Source: Clostridium sp. CAG:389 (GTDB lineage Bacteria; Bacillota; Clostridia; TANB77; CAG-508). From it: a stretch of DNA of 20,018 nt. The DNA is taken from NCBI GenBank assembly GCA_000438255.1, contig FR901938.1:1-20018 (forward strand), read 5' to 3'. Below, in pieces: positions 12,756 to 20,018 of the stretch. The stretch's first letter is position 1. The number at the start of each line of letters is the position of its first letter. Made by a program: the position numbers and the translations under genes. The notes beneath the pieces are model-generated. The model saw only the letters and a list, made by a program, of their open reading frames with translations, was not told the origin of the DNA and did no database searches.

Positions 12756-12776
12756 ATTGATTCCTCCTTATAATTG

Positions 12777-12820
12777 TTCGGAGGCCTGCACCTCCGAAAT
12801 TTTACCTTTTCAAAGGTGCA
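12777..12820 (-). promoter_or_regulatory. Structured leader of lipoprotein A
   Basis: TTCGGAGG (12777-12784) pairs with CCTCCGAA (12791-12798) over six bases. Alternatively TGCACCT (12787-12793) pairs with AGGTGCA (12814-12820), and the CCTCC read on the minus strand at 12784-12780 could then pair with the GGAGG ribosome binding site about 12 bases downstream. The two folds exclude each other, as in a translational switch. No known riboswitch class is recognised. Confidence 0.4.
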
Positions 12821-12841
12821 ACAACTACTGTTACTATTCTA

Positions 12842-12870
12842 ATTATACATCATTTTACATAAAAAAGCAA
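12842..12870 (-). promoter_or_regulatory. Promoter of lipoprotein A
   Basis: On the minus strand TTGCTT (12870-12865), 17 bases, TATAAT (12847-12842). Confidence 0.6.
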
Positions 12871-12903
12871 TAAATATTTTGTTAATAATATAACTAGATA
12901 AAT

Positions 12904-12932
12904 TTGCAATTTTATTTAAAAGATTGTATAAT
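12904..12932 (+). promoter_or_regulatory. Promoter of lipoprotein B
   Basis: TTGCAA (12904-12909), 17 bases, TATAAT (12927-12932), about 100 bases before the start codon. Confidence 0.65.
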
Positions 12933-13032
12933 GTGGTTAATATTCGTGGGTACAGCGAAATATAATAAATGTACCTGTTTAGTAAATATTGCTGATATTT
13001 TGGTAATATGCTAGATGGATAAGGAGATTACT

Positions 13033-13314
13033 ATGAAGCGGATTTTTTTGTTAGGGGCAATAACTGTGTTTGTAATTTCATTCGGAGTATGTGGCTGTGG
13101 AAATAAAAAAACTGAAAAAATGTCATTTCCAAAAGAAATAGTGTCTGGTAGCTATTTATTGTTTCAAACAGATGATGTTGATGAATATCTCAATTTTTTG
13201 AATAGATTTGATGAAGACAAATATGAGATAGTTAATATTGACACATTTGTCTATGAGACATCATCCAACTACGATAATGAATATTACATGATTACGTACA
13301 AAAAAATTGAATAG
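13033..13314 (+). CDS. Small lipoprotein B, paralogue of lipoprotein A
   Basis: Translation from ATG 13033 (AAGGAG six bases upstream) gives 93 residues, the same length as its divergent paralogue; the upstream in-frame ATG at 13015 lacks such a site. The signal sequence ends in VCGC, a less typical lipobox with Cys22. The mature domain is rich in Tyr, Asp and Asn and shares GSYLLFQT, EYLNFL and KYEIVNI with lipoprotein A, plus the shared ending TYKKI/TYKTI. Each has its own promoter. The pair looks like an inverted duplication followed by divergence. Function unknown; location on the outer face of the membrane is inferred from the lipobox. Confidence 0.8.
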   Translation: MKRIFLLGAITVFVISFGVCGCGNKKTEKMSFPKEIVSGSYLLFQTDDVDEYLNFLNRFDEDKYEIVNIDTFVYETSSNYDNEYYMITYKKIE

Positions 13315-13327
13315 TGATATATTTCTT

Positions 13328-13367
13328 AACTCAAAATAGAGCCAAGCATAAGGCTCTATTTTGAGTT
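13328..13367 (+). terminator. Terminator of lipoprotein B
   Basis: A perfect 16-bp stem (13328-13343 with 13352-13367) and an eight-base loop. The stem is very strong, but the following T content is low (GTTTGC). Confidence 0.7.
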
Positions 13368-13395
13368 GTTTGCAAAAGAATATAAAATTACCGGT

Positions 13396-13424
13396 TTGAC
13401 TTTTCGCTAGAAATTTATTATAAT
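13396..13424 (+). promoter_or_regulatory. Promoter of the third lipoprotein gene
   Basis: TTGACT (13396-13401), 17 bases, TATAAT (13419-13424). A second TATAAT lies at 13431-13436. Confidence 0.75.
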
Positions 13425-13470
13425 ATATATTATAATACAGTCTTTTGGACTTTAAACAGGAGGATTGGCA

Positions 13471-13764
13471 ATGACAAAACGGAAAATGCTTGCGATGATT
13501 ATCGCCCTTGTAATGTGTGTTTCTCTATTAACTGCTTGTTGTAAAAAATCTGACTTAGATGTTCAATCTAAATCTGGAACATTTATTTTAGTTGAAGAAG
13601 AAGTTGTTAGAGGTTCTTATGTTGATCAGTATATTATGTACGATCCGGATACGATGGTAATGTATTCTTACTTAGAAGATGGACACGCTGCTGGACTTAC
13701 TGTAATGTACAATGCTGATGGAACACTTAAACTTTATTCCCCTGAAGGGGCTGGAACTGAATAA
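13471..13764 (+). CDS. Small lipoprotein, unrelated to A and B
   Basis: A 97-residue protein with a signal sequence (KRK start, hydrophobic core) and lipobox LLTAC, lipidated Cys23. The mature part contains GTFILVEEEVVRGSYVDQYIMYD and ends in a segment describing short beta strands, without any domain I recognise. AGGAGG (13458-13463) lies seven bases before ATG 13471, which is preferred to the TTG at 13465. Codons such as ATCGCC and CTT are unlike those of the A-ending chromosomal genes next door, so this gene also looks acquired. The last codons and stop form one arm and the loop of a strong hairpin leading into the terminator. Confidence 0.8.
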   Translation: MTKRKMLAMIIALVMCVSLLTACCKKSDLDVQSKSGTFILVEEEVVRGSYVDQYIMYDPDTMVMYSYLEDGHAAGLTVMYNADGTLKLYSPEGAGTE

Positions 13765-13790
13765 GTTTCAGCCCCTTCGGGGGATTTTTA
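13744..13790 (+). terminator. Terminator overlapping the stop codon
   Basis: GAAGGGGCTG (13744-13753) pairs with CAGCCCCTTC (13769-13778), enclosing the TAA stop. A compact alternative CCCC-TTCG-GGGG (13772-13783) followed by ATTTTTATTTT is the likely intrinsic terminator. The two stems share the CCCC bases and exclude each other. Confidence 0.75.
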
Positions 13791-13920
13791 TTTTCACTGA
13801 ATTGTAACAGATGTTTTTATAAATATTAAAAAAATATGTAACACTAAATAAATTTGTGAACTTATTTAAAAACTTTATAAGTGTGTGTATTGATAATTAA
13901 GACATATTGTGATAATATAA

Positions 13921-13940
13921 TTAAGATAATTTAAGATAAT
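13921..13940 (+). repeat. Tandem 10-bp repeat before ychF
   Basis: TTAAGATAAT occurs twice in direct succession immediately before the GGAGG site. It may be slippage in the ychF leader; no function is evident. Confidence 0.6.
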
Positions 13941-13951
13941 GGAGGAAAAAA

Positions 13952-15043
13952 ATGAAATTAGGAATAGTAGGATTACCAAATGTAGGAAAAAGTACATTAT
14001 TTAATAGTATAACAAAAGCAGGAGCAGAATGTGCAAATTATCCATTTTGTACAATAGAGCCAAATGTAGGGATTGTAGCAGTACCTGATGAAAGGTTAGA
14101 TAAATTGACACAAATGTATAAGCCAGAAAAAACAACACATGCAGTAATAGAATTTGTAGATATAGCAGGATTAGTAAAAGGAGCAAGTAGAGGAGAAGGT
14201 CTTGGAAATAAATTTTTATCACATATTCGTGAGACAGATGCAATTGTAGAAGTTGTAAGATGTTTTGAAGATTCAAATGTTGTACATGTTGATGGAAGTG
14301 TAAATCCAATAAGAGACATAGAAACAATAAATCTTGAATTAATATTTGCAGATATAGAAACAGTGAATAAAAGATTAGATAAAGCTAGAAAAAATTTAAA
14401 AGCTGATAAAAAATATCAAGAAGAAATAGATTTGTTAGAAAAAATATTAAAAGTTTTAGAAGAAGGAAAATCAGCAAGAACAATAGACTTTAATGAAGAT
14501 GAACAAGTATTAGTAAAAGATATGTTTTTACTAACAACAAAACCAATCTTATATATTGCAAATGTATCAGAAGAACAACTAGATAATGCTGAAAATGATG
14601 AATTAGTAAAACAAGTAAAAGAATATGCATCAGCTGAAAAAGCAGAAGTAATTCCATTATGTGTTAAAATAGAAGAAGAACTTTCTGGATTAGAAGATGA
14701 TGATAAAAAAGAAATGCTAGAAGCACTAGGACTAGAAGAATCAGGATTAGATAAAGTTATAAAAAGAAGTTATGACTTATTAGGATTAATGTCATTCTTA
14801 ACAGCAGGAGAGCCAGAAGTAAGGGCATGGACAATAAAAAAGGGTACAAAAGCACCACAAGCAGCTGGAAAAATTCACTCAGATATAGAAAGAGGATTCA
14901 TAAAAGCAGAAGTTGTATCATATGATGATTTAATGAGAGAAGGTTCAATGGTTGCTGCAAAAGAAAAAGGCCTTGTACGTTCAGAGGGTAAAGAATATAT
15001 AATGAAAGATGGAGACATAGTTTTATTTAAATTTAATGTCTAA
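13952..15043 (+). CDS. ychF: Ribosome-associated ATPase YchF/OLA1
   Basis: The 363-residue protein is a typical Obg-family ATPase. P-loop GLPNVGKST (7-15), switch II DIAG (70-73), and NVSE (204-207) where GTPases have NKxD; this change is the family hallmark that gives preference for ATP. A coiled-coil insertion (about 130-175) and a C-terminal TGS domain (about 280-362) follow. YchF binds ribosomes and is linked to translation and oxidative stress responses. GGAGG precedes ATG 13952. It is the first chromosomal gene after the acquired lipoprotein islet and uses strongly A-ending codons. No clear terminator follows before the next promoter. Confidence 0.96.
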   Translation: MKLGIVGLPNVGKSTLFNSITKAGAECANYPFCTIEPNVGIVAVPDERLDKLTQMYKPEKTTHAVIEFVDIAGLVKGASRGEGLGNKFLSHIRETDAIVEVVRCFEDSNVVHVDGSVNPIRDIETINLELIFADIETVNKRLDKARKNLKADKKYQEEIDLLEKILKVLEEGKSARTIDFNEDEQVLVKDMFLLTTKPILYIANVSEEQLDNAENDELVKQVKEYASAEKAEVIPLCVKIEEELSGLEDDDKKEMLEALGLEESGLDKVIKRSYDLLGLMSFLTAGEPEVRAWTIKKGTKAPQAAGKIHSDIERGFIKAEVVSYDDLMREGSMVAAKEKGLVRSEGKEYIMKDGDIVLFKFNV

Positions 15044-15142
15044 TTATGTAATATTTTTGTAATCAAAATGTAAAATAAAATATGATCAAAACATATTGAC
15101 TTATTAAATTATAAAGTATAAAATATATTATATAGAAAAAAG

Positions 15143-15171
15143 TTGCAATCAATTTGAATTAATGGTATAAT
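15143..15171 (+). promoter_or_regulatory. Promoter of the LPxTG protein gene
   Basis: TTGCAA (15143-15148), 17 bases, TATAAT (15166-15171), about 50 bases before the start codon. Confidence 0.7.
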
Positions 15172-15221
15172 AATATTTGATTGTAGAAGAATAATATATA
15201 TAAACAAAGGAGAGAATTAAT

Positions 15222-15569
15222 ATGAAAAAATCAAAATTAGTAAGTTTAGTTTTAGTTGTTATTATAAGCTTTTCAGTATTATTTATGGCTAAGGATGTAT
15301 TAGCTGCTACTGATTTAACAAATTCTATTTTAAATAATACAACAACAAATAAATCATTAAATAGTGTATCAAATAATACTACAAACAATACAACAAATAA
15401 TACAGCAAACAATCTTGTTTTAAAAACAAATAATACAAGCAATTACAATAATACAAGTTTACCAAAAACAGGTGTTGCTGATACAATGCCAGCTGTAATA
15501 TTAGTAGTTGTATTAGGAATATCAGCAGTTTATGCTTATAAAAAAATGCAAGAATATAAAAATATTTAG
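15222..15569 (+). CDS. Small LPxTG-anchored, Asn/Thr-rich surface protein
   Basis: A 115-residue secreted protein: basic start, hydrophobic signal sequence with likely cleavage after VLA (about residue 28), a low-complexity Asn/Thr/Ser segment (about 30-78), then the sortase motif LPKTG (80-84), a membrane segment (about 88-105) and a basic tail (YKKMQEYK). Sortase would cleave between Thr and Gly and attach the protein to peptidoglycan. The mature part is only about 55 residues with no folded domain, so it may be a spacer-like or adhesin-like wall protein. It starts after AAAGGAGAG and has its own promoter and terminator. The cell-wall location is well supported; the role is not known. Confidence 0.85.
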   Translation: MKKSKLVSLVLVVIISFSVLFMAKDVLAATDLTNSILNNTTTNKSLNSVSNNTTNNTTNNTANNLVLKTNNTSNYNNTSLPKTGVADTMPAVILVVVLGISAVYAYKKMQEYKNI

Positions 15570-15585
15570 TATAAAAAATAAAGTG

Positions 15586-15618
15586 AAGGAATTTTGTGAA
15601 ATTCCTTTATTTTTTTTT
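15586..15618 (+). terminator. Terminator of the LPxTG protein gene
   Basis: AAGGAATTT (15586-15594) pairs with AAATTCCTT (15599-15607), loop TGTG, followed by a run of Ts broken by one A. Confidence 0.85.
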
Positions 15619-15665
15619 GTATTTTGTATATAATAGTGAAAGTAAAAACAAAGGAGAGATACCAA

Positions 15666-17669
15666 ATGAATGAAAAACAAGCACAAAAAAGAATAGAGGA
15701 ACTAAGGAAACAAACAGATTATTATGCACAAAAATATTATGATGATGATGCACCAGAAATATCGGATTTTGAATATGATATGCTAATGGTTGAATTACGT
15801 AATTTAGAAAAAGAATATCCACAATTTTTATCCAAAGAATCATTAACACAAAAAGTAGGTGGACATGTAAAAGAAGGATTTGAAAAAGTAACGCATGAAG
15901 TTCCACTACAAAGTTTACAAGATATTTTTAGTTTTGAAGAAGTAGAAGAATTTTGTCATAAGATGGAAGAAAAGGCACAAGAAAACGGAATAGAAAAAGT
16001 AAAATATGTAGTAGAAACCAAAATAGATGGATTATCATCAGCACTTGAATATAAAAACGGGGAATTTGTTAGAGGTGCTACAAGAGGAAATGGACTTGTA
16101 GGAGAAGATGTAACACAAAACTTAAAAACAGTAAAAACAATACCAATGGAGATAAAAGATAAAATAAATATAACAGTACGTGGCGAAGTATTTATTTCTA
16201 AAAAAGATTTTGAACAAATGAATCAAGAAAGAGAAGAAAATGAAGAAGAACTATTTGCAAATGCACGTAATGCAGCAGCAGGGTCACTTCGTCAATTAGA
16301 CAGTAAAATAACAGCAACAAGACCACTTGATATCTATATATTTAATGTTCAAAAAATAGATGGAAAAGAATTTAACTCACATTTTGAAGAACTTGAATAC
16401 TTAGAAAAAATTGGATTTAATGTAAATCCTGTACGTATACCATGTGAGACAATAGAAGAAGTAAAAGAAGCAATTAGAAAAATTGGAGAAATGAGAGAAA
16501 ACTTAACATTTGGAATAGATGGAGCAGTTATAAAAATAGATGATTTAAGATTTAGAGAAATATTAGGAACAACAGTAAAAACACCAAGATGGGCAATTGC
16601 ATATAAATATCCACCAGAACAAAAAGAAACCATACTAAAAGATATAGTATGTCAAGTAGGAAGAACAGGTGTAATCACACCAATGGCAATACTAGAACCA
16701 GTAAAACTTGCAGGATCAACAATATCAAAAACAACACTACACAACGAAGATTTTATTAAAGAAAAAGGTCTAAAAATAGGTGACACAGTAGTAATACAAA
16801 AAGCAGGAGATGTAATACCAGAAATAGTAAAAGTTGTAGAAGAAAAGAGGACAGGAGAAGAAAAAGACTTCGAAATGCCAAAAATATGCCCAGTATGTGG
16901 AGCAGAAGCTGTAAGAGAAGAAGGAGAAGCAGCAGTAAGATGTACAGGAATTGAATGTCCAGCAAAACTATTTAGAAACTTAGTTCACTTTGTATCAAGA
17001 GAAGCAATGAATATAGATGGACTTGGAGAAAATATAATTCAACAATTACTAGACAGAGAATTAATTCATAACATATCAGACATATATGAATTAAAATTTG
17101 AAGATATAGCATCACTAAAAAAGAATGGAAAGAAATTTGCACAAAACCTAATAGATAGTATAAATGCAAGTAAAGAAAATGATTTATATAGATTAATAAC
17201 AGCATTAGGAATTAGACATGTAGGAGGAAAAGCATCAAAAATGCTAGCAAGAAAATACAGAACGATGGACAACCTATCAATTGCAACATTTGAAGAATTA
17301 AGTGAAATAAAAGATATTGGAGAAGTAATGGCAAATAGTATTAGAGAATTCTTTTTACAAGAACAGACAACAGATTTACTAAAAAAATTGAAATCAGCAG
17401 GTGTTAATATGAATTGTTTAGAAGAAGAAAGTACAGACAAAAGATTTGAAGGAAAAACATTTGTATTAACAGGAAGTTTACAAAAATATACAAGAAAAGA
17501 AGCAGAAGATATAATTGAAAGACTAGGAGGAAAAACATCAGGTTCTGTATCAAAGAAAACAGATTATGTATTAGCTGGCGAAGATGCAGGAAGTAAACTT
17601 ACTAAGGCACAAAGTCTAGGAGTTACAGTTATATCAGAAGATGAATTTGAAAAACTTTTAGAAGATTAA
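15666..17669 (+). CDS. ligA: NAD+-dependent DNA ligase
   Basis: LigA seals nicks in DNA during replication and repair, using NAD+ to adenylate itself. The 667-residue protein has all domains in order: Ia (1-65), adenylation domain with catalytic Lys119 in KIDG, RGEVF, DGAVIK (285-290) and KTPRWAIAYKYP (305-316), an OB fold, a four-cysteine zinc finger (Cys408, 411, 426, 431), helix-hairpin-helix repeats (about 440-580) and a BRCT domain (about 590-667). ATG 15666 follows AAAGGAGAG; the in-frame ATG at 15624 overlaps a TATAAT box at 15629-15634 and is rejected. Length equals the usual 650-700 residues. It is an essential chromosomal gene and appears intact. Confidence 0.97.
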   Translation: MNEKQAQKRIEELRKQTDYYAQKYYDDDAPEISDFEYDMLMVELRNLEKEYPQFLSKESLTQKVGGHVKEGFEKVTHEVPLQSLQDIFSFEEVEEFCHKMEEKAQENGIEKVKYVVETKIDGLSSALEYKNGEFVRGATRGNGLVGEDVTQNLKTVKTIPMEIKDKINITVRGEVFISKKDFEQMNQEREENEEELFANARNAAAGSLRQLDSKITATRPLDIYIFNVQKIDGKEFNSHFEELEYLEKIGFNVNPVRIPCETIEEVKEAIRKIGEMRENLTFGIDGAVIKIDDLRFREILGTTVKTPRWAIAYKYPPEQKETILKDIVCQVGRTGVITPMAILEPVKLAGSTISKTTLHNEDFIKEKGLKIGDTVVIQKAGDVIPEIVKVVEEKRTGEEKDFEMPKICPVCGAEAVREEGEAAVRCTGIECPAKLFRNLVHFVSREAMNIDGLGENIIQQLLDRELIHNISDIYELKFEDIASLKKNGKKFAQNLIDSINASKENDLYRLITALGIRHVGGKASKMLARKYRTMDNLSIATFEELSEIKDIGEVMANSIREFFLQEQTTDLLKKLKSAGVNMNCLEEESTDKRFEGKTFVLTGSLQKYTRKEAEDIIERLGGKTSGSVSKKTDYVLAGEDAGSKLTKAQSLGVTVISEDEFEKLLED

Positions 17670-17697
17670 ATTTTTGAAAAAAATTTTGGATGACGAT

Positions 17698-17717
17698 GAG
17701 CGAACGAAGTGAGCGAA
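17698..17717. repeat. GC-rich GAGCGAA-type repeat
   Basis: GAGCGAACGAAGTGAGCGAA contains the unit GAGCGAA twice around ACGAAGT and is far richer in G and C than its surroundings. Similar sequences are, as I recall, scattered through many bacterial genomes. Here it lies directly before a ribosome binding site. Confidence 0.4.
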
Positions 17718-17729
17718 AGGAAAAAAATT

Positions 17730-17975
17730 ATGGAAGAAAAATATACTTTTGAAATGATGTGGGAAGATTTAAATAATGGATACCAAATTTTTTACACATA
17801 TGTTAGAAATAGATATTTATTATTTAAAACAGCACCAAATTGTTATACACAAAAATTATTAACAGAACACACAAAAAATCCTCAACCTAAAATGTCCATG
17901 CTTACATTAAAAAGGGTTAAGGAAATGTTTCCAGATATGGAAGATATAGAATATAAGATAATTAGTGATATTTAA
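17730..17975 (+). CDS. Hypothetical protein, 81 residues
   Basis: ATG 17730 has GAAAGGA about eight bases upstream; the longer start at 17709 would include the GAGCGAA repeat and is less likely. The product is small, without signal peptide or membrane span. WEDLNNGYQIFYTYVRNRYLLFKTAPNCYTQ is a distinctive core with many aromatic residues, followed by a helix (MLTLKRVKEMFPDMEDIEYKI). I recognise no family. It sits between ligA and folD in the same orientation, 48 bases before folD, and may be co-transcribed with either. The strong start site and codon bias support a genuine gene. Confidence 0.7.
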   Translation: MEEKYTFEMMWEDLNNGYQIFYTYVRNRYLLFKTAPNCYTQKLLTEHTKNPQPKMSMLTLKRVKEMFPDMEDIEYKIISDI

Positions 17976-18023
17976 ATTATAAAATGTTTATGAGATTAAA
18001 GAATTTTAAAAGGAGAAGTAGAA

Positions 18024-18881
18024 ATGGCTATAATTATAGATGGAAAAGAATTAGCAAAAAAAATAAGAGCAAATCTGAAAATTGAATGTGAAGAATTAAA
18101 ACAAAAAAATATAAACTCAAAATTAGCAGTAATAATGGTCGGAGAAGATCCTGCATCAAAAGTATATGTAAGAAATAAAAGCAGAGCTTGTGAAGATGTT
18201 GGAATAGAATATGAAGAGTATTTATTAGATGCAAATATAACTCAAAATGAATTGATTAAATTAATTGAAAAATTAAATAAAGATAAAACAGTAAATGGAA
18301 TATTATTACAAAGCCCAATACCATCAAATTTAGATATAAATGAAGCTTTTAGAACAATATCACCAGAAAAAGATGTTGATGGTTTTAATCCAGTAAATGT
18401 AGGAAAATTAGTTTTAAATCAAGATACATTTGTGTCTTGTACACCATATGGAATTATGAAAATGTTTGAAGAATATAATATTGACTTGACTGGTAAGAAT
18501 GTGGTAATATTGGGAAGGAGCAATATTGTAGGTAAGCCATTAATACATTGTTGTTTAAATAAAAATGCGACAGTAACATCATGTCATTCTAAAACATTAG
18601 AATTAGCAAGAAAAGTGAAAGAAGCGGATATATTGATATCTGCAATTGGAAAAGCTCATTTTGTAACAGCTGATATGGTAAAAGATGATGCAGTTGTGAT
18701 TGATGTTGGAATTAATAGATTGGATAATGGTAAAATTACAGGTGATGTTGATTTTGAAAATGTAAAAGAAAAAGCAAGTTATATTACACCAGTTCCAGGG
18801 GGAGTAGGACCGATGACAATAGCTATGCTTATGAATAATGTTATTAAGGCTACTAAAAGACAGAATAGCTTGATAGACTAA
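18024..18881 (+). CDS. folD: Methylene-THF dehydrogenase/cyclohydrolase FolD
   Basis: FolD interconverts 5,10-methylene-, methenyl- and 10-formyl-tetrahydrofolate in one-carbon metabolism, using NADP+. The 285-residue protein shows the active-site YVRNK (48-52, catalytic Lys52), the substrate motif GILLQSPIP (92-100), PEKDVDGF (114-121), the dinucleotide-binding GRSNIVGKP (164-172) and the C-terminal signature PGGVGP (258-263). AAAAGGAGA precedes ATG 18024. Length and motifs are complete. The gene is followed by a terminator and then dprA. Confidence 0.97.
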   Translation: MAIIIDGKELAKKIRANLKIECEELKQKNINSKLAVIMVGEDPASKVYVRNKSRACEDVGIEYEEYLLDANITQNELIKLIEKLNKDKTVNGILLQSPIPSNLDINEAFRTISPEKDVDGFNPVNVGKLVLNQDTFVSCTPYGIMKMFEEYNIDLTGKNVVILGRSNIVGKPLIHCCLNKNATVTSCHSKTLELARKVKEADILISAIGKAHFVTADMVKDDAVVIDVGINRLDNGKITGDVDFENVKEKASYITPVPGGVGPMTIAMLMNNVIKATKRQNSLID

Positions 18882-18915
18882 TTTTAGAGAGCCTTGAAAA
18901 ATTTTATAAAAAATA

Positions 18916-18946
18916 AAAAAGGGACACAAGATAATTGTGTCTTTTT
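18916..18946 (+). terminator. folD terminator
   Basis: GACACAA (18923-18929) and TTGTGTC (18935-18941) around GATAA, with A-run before and five Ts after. Confidence 0.85.
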
Positions 18947-18998
18947 GTGTTATAGGTAAGTTCTTATAATAAGTAATATGAAAACTGGAGGAAAATAA

Positions 18999-19935
18999 AT
19001 GGAAAATCTGAATAGTAAGAGATATTGGATATGGTTTAGTCTAATAAAAGGTTTGGGGTGTGTGAGAAAAAATAAATTACTACAATTATATAAAACACCG
19101 GAAAAAATATATAATTTAACGAAAGAAGAACTCTTAAAAATAAGTGGCATAGGAGATAAAGTAGTTTCAAGTATTTTACAATCTAAAAATGAAAAATTAA
19201 TAGATTATCATATAAAATATATGAAAGAAAATAATATCGATATTATTAATATATATGAGAAGGATTATCCACAATTATTAAAGAAAATATATGATTCACC
19301 TGTAAGTTTGTATATAAGAGGTGATAAGAGGATACTTAATGGAGAGAATATTGGAATTGTAGGGTGCAGAGATTGTTCTGATTATGGAAAAAAGGCAGCA
19401 AAATATTTTGCATATAATTTGTCTAGAAAAGGTGTGAATATTGTTAGTGGACTTGCAAAAGGAATTGATAGTTATGCACATTTGGGAACAGTTGGAGCGA
19501 CTGTTGAAATTGAAAAATATGAAAATGATGAAAAAATAAAAGTATGCTGTAAAAAGATGAAAGAAGATTGTGGAAAAACAATTGCTGTTTTAGGAAATGG
19601 ATTAGATGTCATTTATCCAAAAGAAAATGTAGAGTTAGCTAGAAAGATTATAAGAAGTGGTGGTGCTATTGTATCTGAATATCCGTGTGGGATAAAACCA
19701 GATAGAATGAGTTTTCCTGCTAGGAATAGGATAATTAGTGGAATTAGCAATGGTGTTATTGTTGTTGAAGCAAAAGAGAAAAGTCGGTACTTTAATTACA
19801 GTTGATTTTGCTTTGGAGCAAGGAAGGGATGTTTTTGTGGTTCCAGGGAATATCAATTCTGTTAATTCAGTTGGAACTAATGATTTGATTAAACAAGGAG
19901 CAAAAATGGTTACAACTTATAAGGAAATAATGTAA
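18999..19935 (+). pseudogene. dprA: DNA processing protein DprA, interrupted by a frameshift
   Basis: DprA loads RecA on single-stranded DNA during natural transformation. The frame from ATG 18999 (GGAGG upstream) has the N-terminal helix-hairpin-helix region (LLKISGIGDKVV), the Rossmann core (VGCRDCSDYGKK, SGLAKGID, IAVLGNGLDVIYPKEN) and FPARNRIISG, then runs into a stop at 19803-19805 after EAKEKSRYFNYS. The continuation GTLITVDFALEQGRDVFVVPGNI is in the next frame and ends at 19935. One extra base between about 19779 and 19785 (the AAAA run or C19785) explains it. The repaired protein would have about 312 residues, with an insertion of roughly 28 residues after SYAHLG and without the usual C-terminal winged helix. 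Sequencing error or real mutation cannot be told apart. Confidence 0.9.
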
Positions 19936-19982
19936 ATTAGAAAATAATGTAAGTTGGAAAAGGATTATGAGATATAAAATAT

Positions 19983-20015
19983 AAAAAAGATAGTAAGAAA
20001 ATTACTATCTTTTTT
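19983..20015 (+). terminator. Terminator after dprA
   Basis: A 14-bp stem (AAAAAAGATAGTAA 19983-19996 with 20002-20015) rich in A/T, whose 3' arm ends in a seven-T run. Confidence 0.85.
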
Positions 20016-20018
20016 TGG

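Noticed and set aside
14001..14327. Minus-strand frames inside ychF
   Set aside because: Leu/His-rich translations are the shadow of A-rich codons of ychF on the other strand.
15624..15665. Upstream start for ligA
   Set aside because: It overlaps a TATAAT box and lacks a ribosome binding site, whereas ATG 15666 has a good one.

Overview
The window comes from a very AT-rich, low-GC Gram-positive bacterium, most likely an endospore-forming member of the Clostridia (Bacillota). The reasons are a spoVS gene, a CarD-type RNA polymerase regulator, an LPxTG cell-wall protein, lipoproteins with clear lipoboxes, consensus TTGACA/TATAAT promoters, strong GGAGG ribosome binding sites and heavy use of A-ending codons in the housekeeping genes. 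The sequence does not let me name the species.

Layout. (1) 1-1760: chromosomal genes spoVS, dut and carD, each with its own terminator or promoter. (2) 1869-1956: an intact tRNA-Leu(UAA) behind a perfect sigma-A promoter. (3) 1901-11773: an integrated mobile element of about 9.8 kb. A 56-bp direct repeat marks its ends: the 3' part of the tRNA gene at 1901-1956, and an exact copy at 11718-11773. (4) 11774-12430: two small unknown ORFs. (5) 12430-13790: an islet of three short lipoprotein genes whose codon use differs from the neighbours; two of them are divergent paralogues. (6) 13950-20018: chromosomal genes ychF, an LPxTG protein, ligA, a small unknown gene, folD, and a dprA interrupted by a one-base frameshift.

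The element. The left end carries a tyrosine integrase and an excisionase-like HTH protein on the minus strand. Diverging from them is a tight six-gene plus-strand operon: a DUF6076-like zinc-ribbon protein, a Cof-type HAD phosphatase, an SPL-type radical SAM protein, a PIN-like protein, an LA2681-type TPR-HEPN protein and a phosphoribosyltransferase. The PIN and HEPN genes overlap. The operon ends at a strong terminator. The right half, on the minus strand, holds tnpV, a small unknown gene, an oriT-like block of repeated hairpins, mobC and a PemK/MazF-family toxin with no antitoxin gene beside it. There is no relaxase, coupling protein, type IV secretion gene or replication gene, so I read the element as an integrative mobilizable element, or a remnant of one, that would need mobilization functions in trans.

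What looks new. The six-gene cargo combines two predicted RNase-type folds with nucleotide and radical chemistry and could be a defence or stress system. Between it and the PemK gene lie what look like two tandem small-RNA units on the minus strand, each with its own promoter and a shared 5' module (ACATTAGTGTCC plus a hairpin). The element ends carry an identical 17-bp palindrome and other inverted motifs that probably serve recombination or regulation. Functional statements about the cargo are inference from family membership and gene order.
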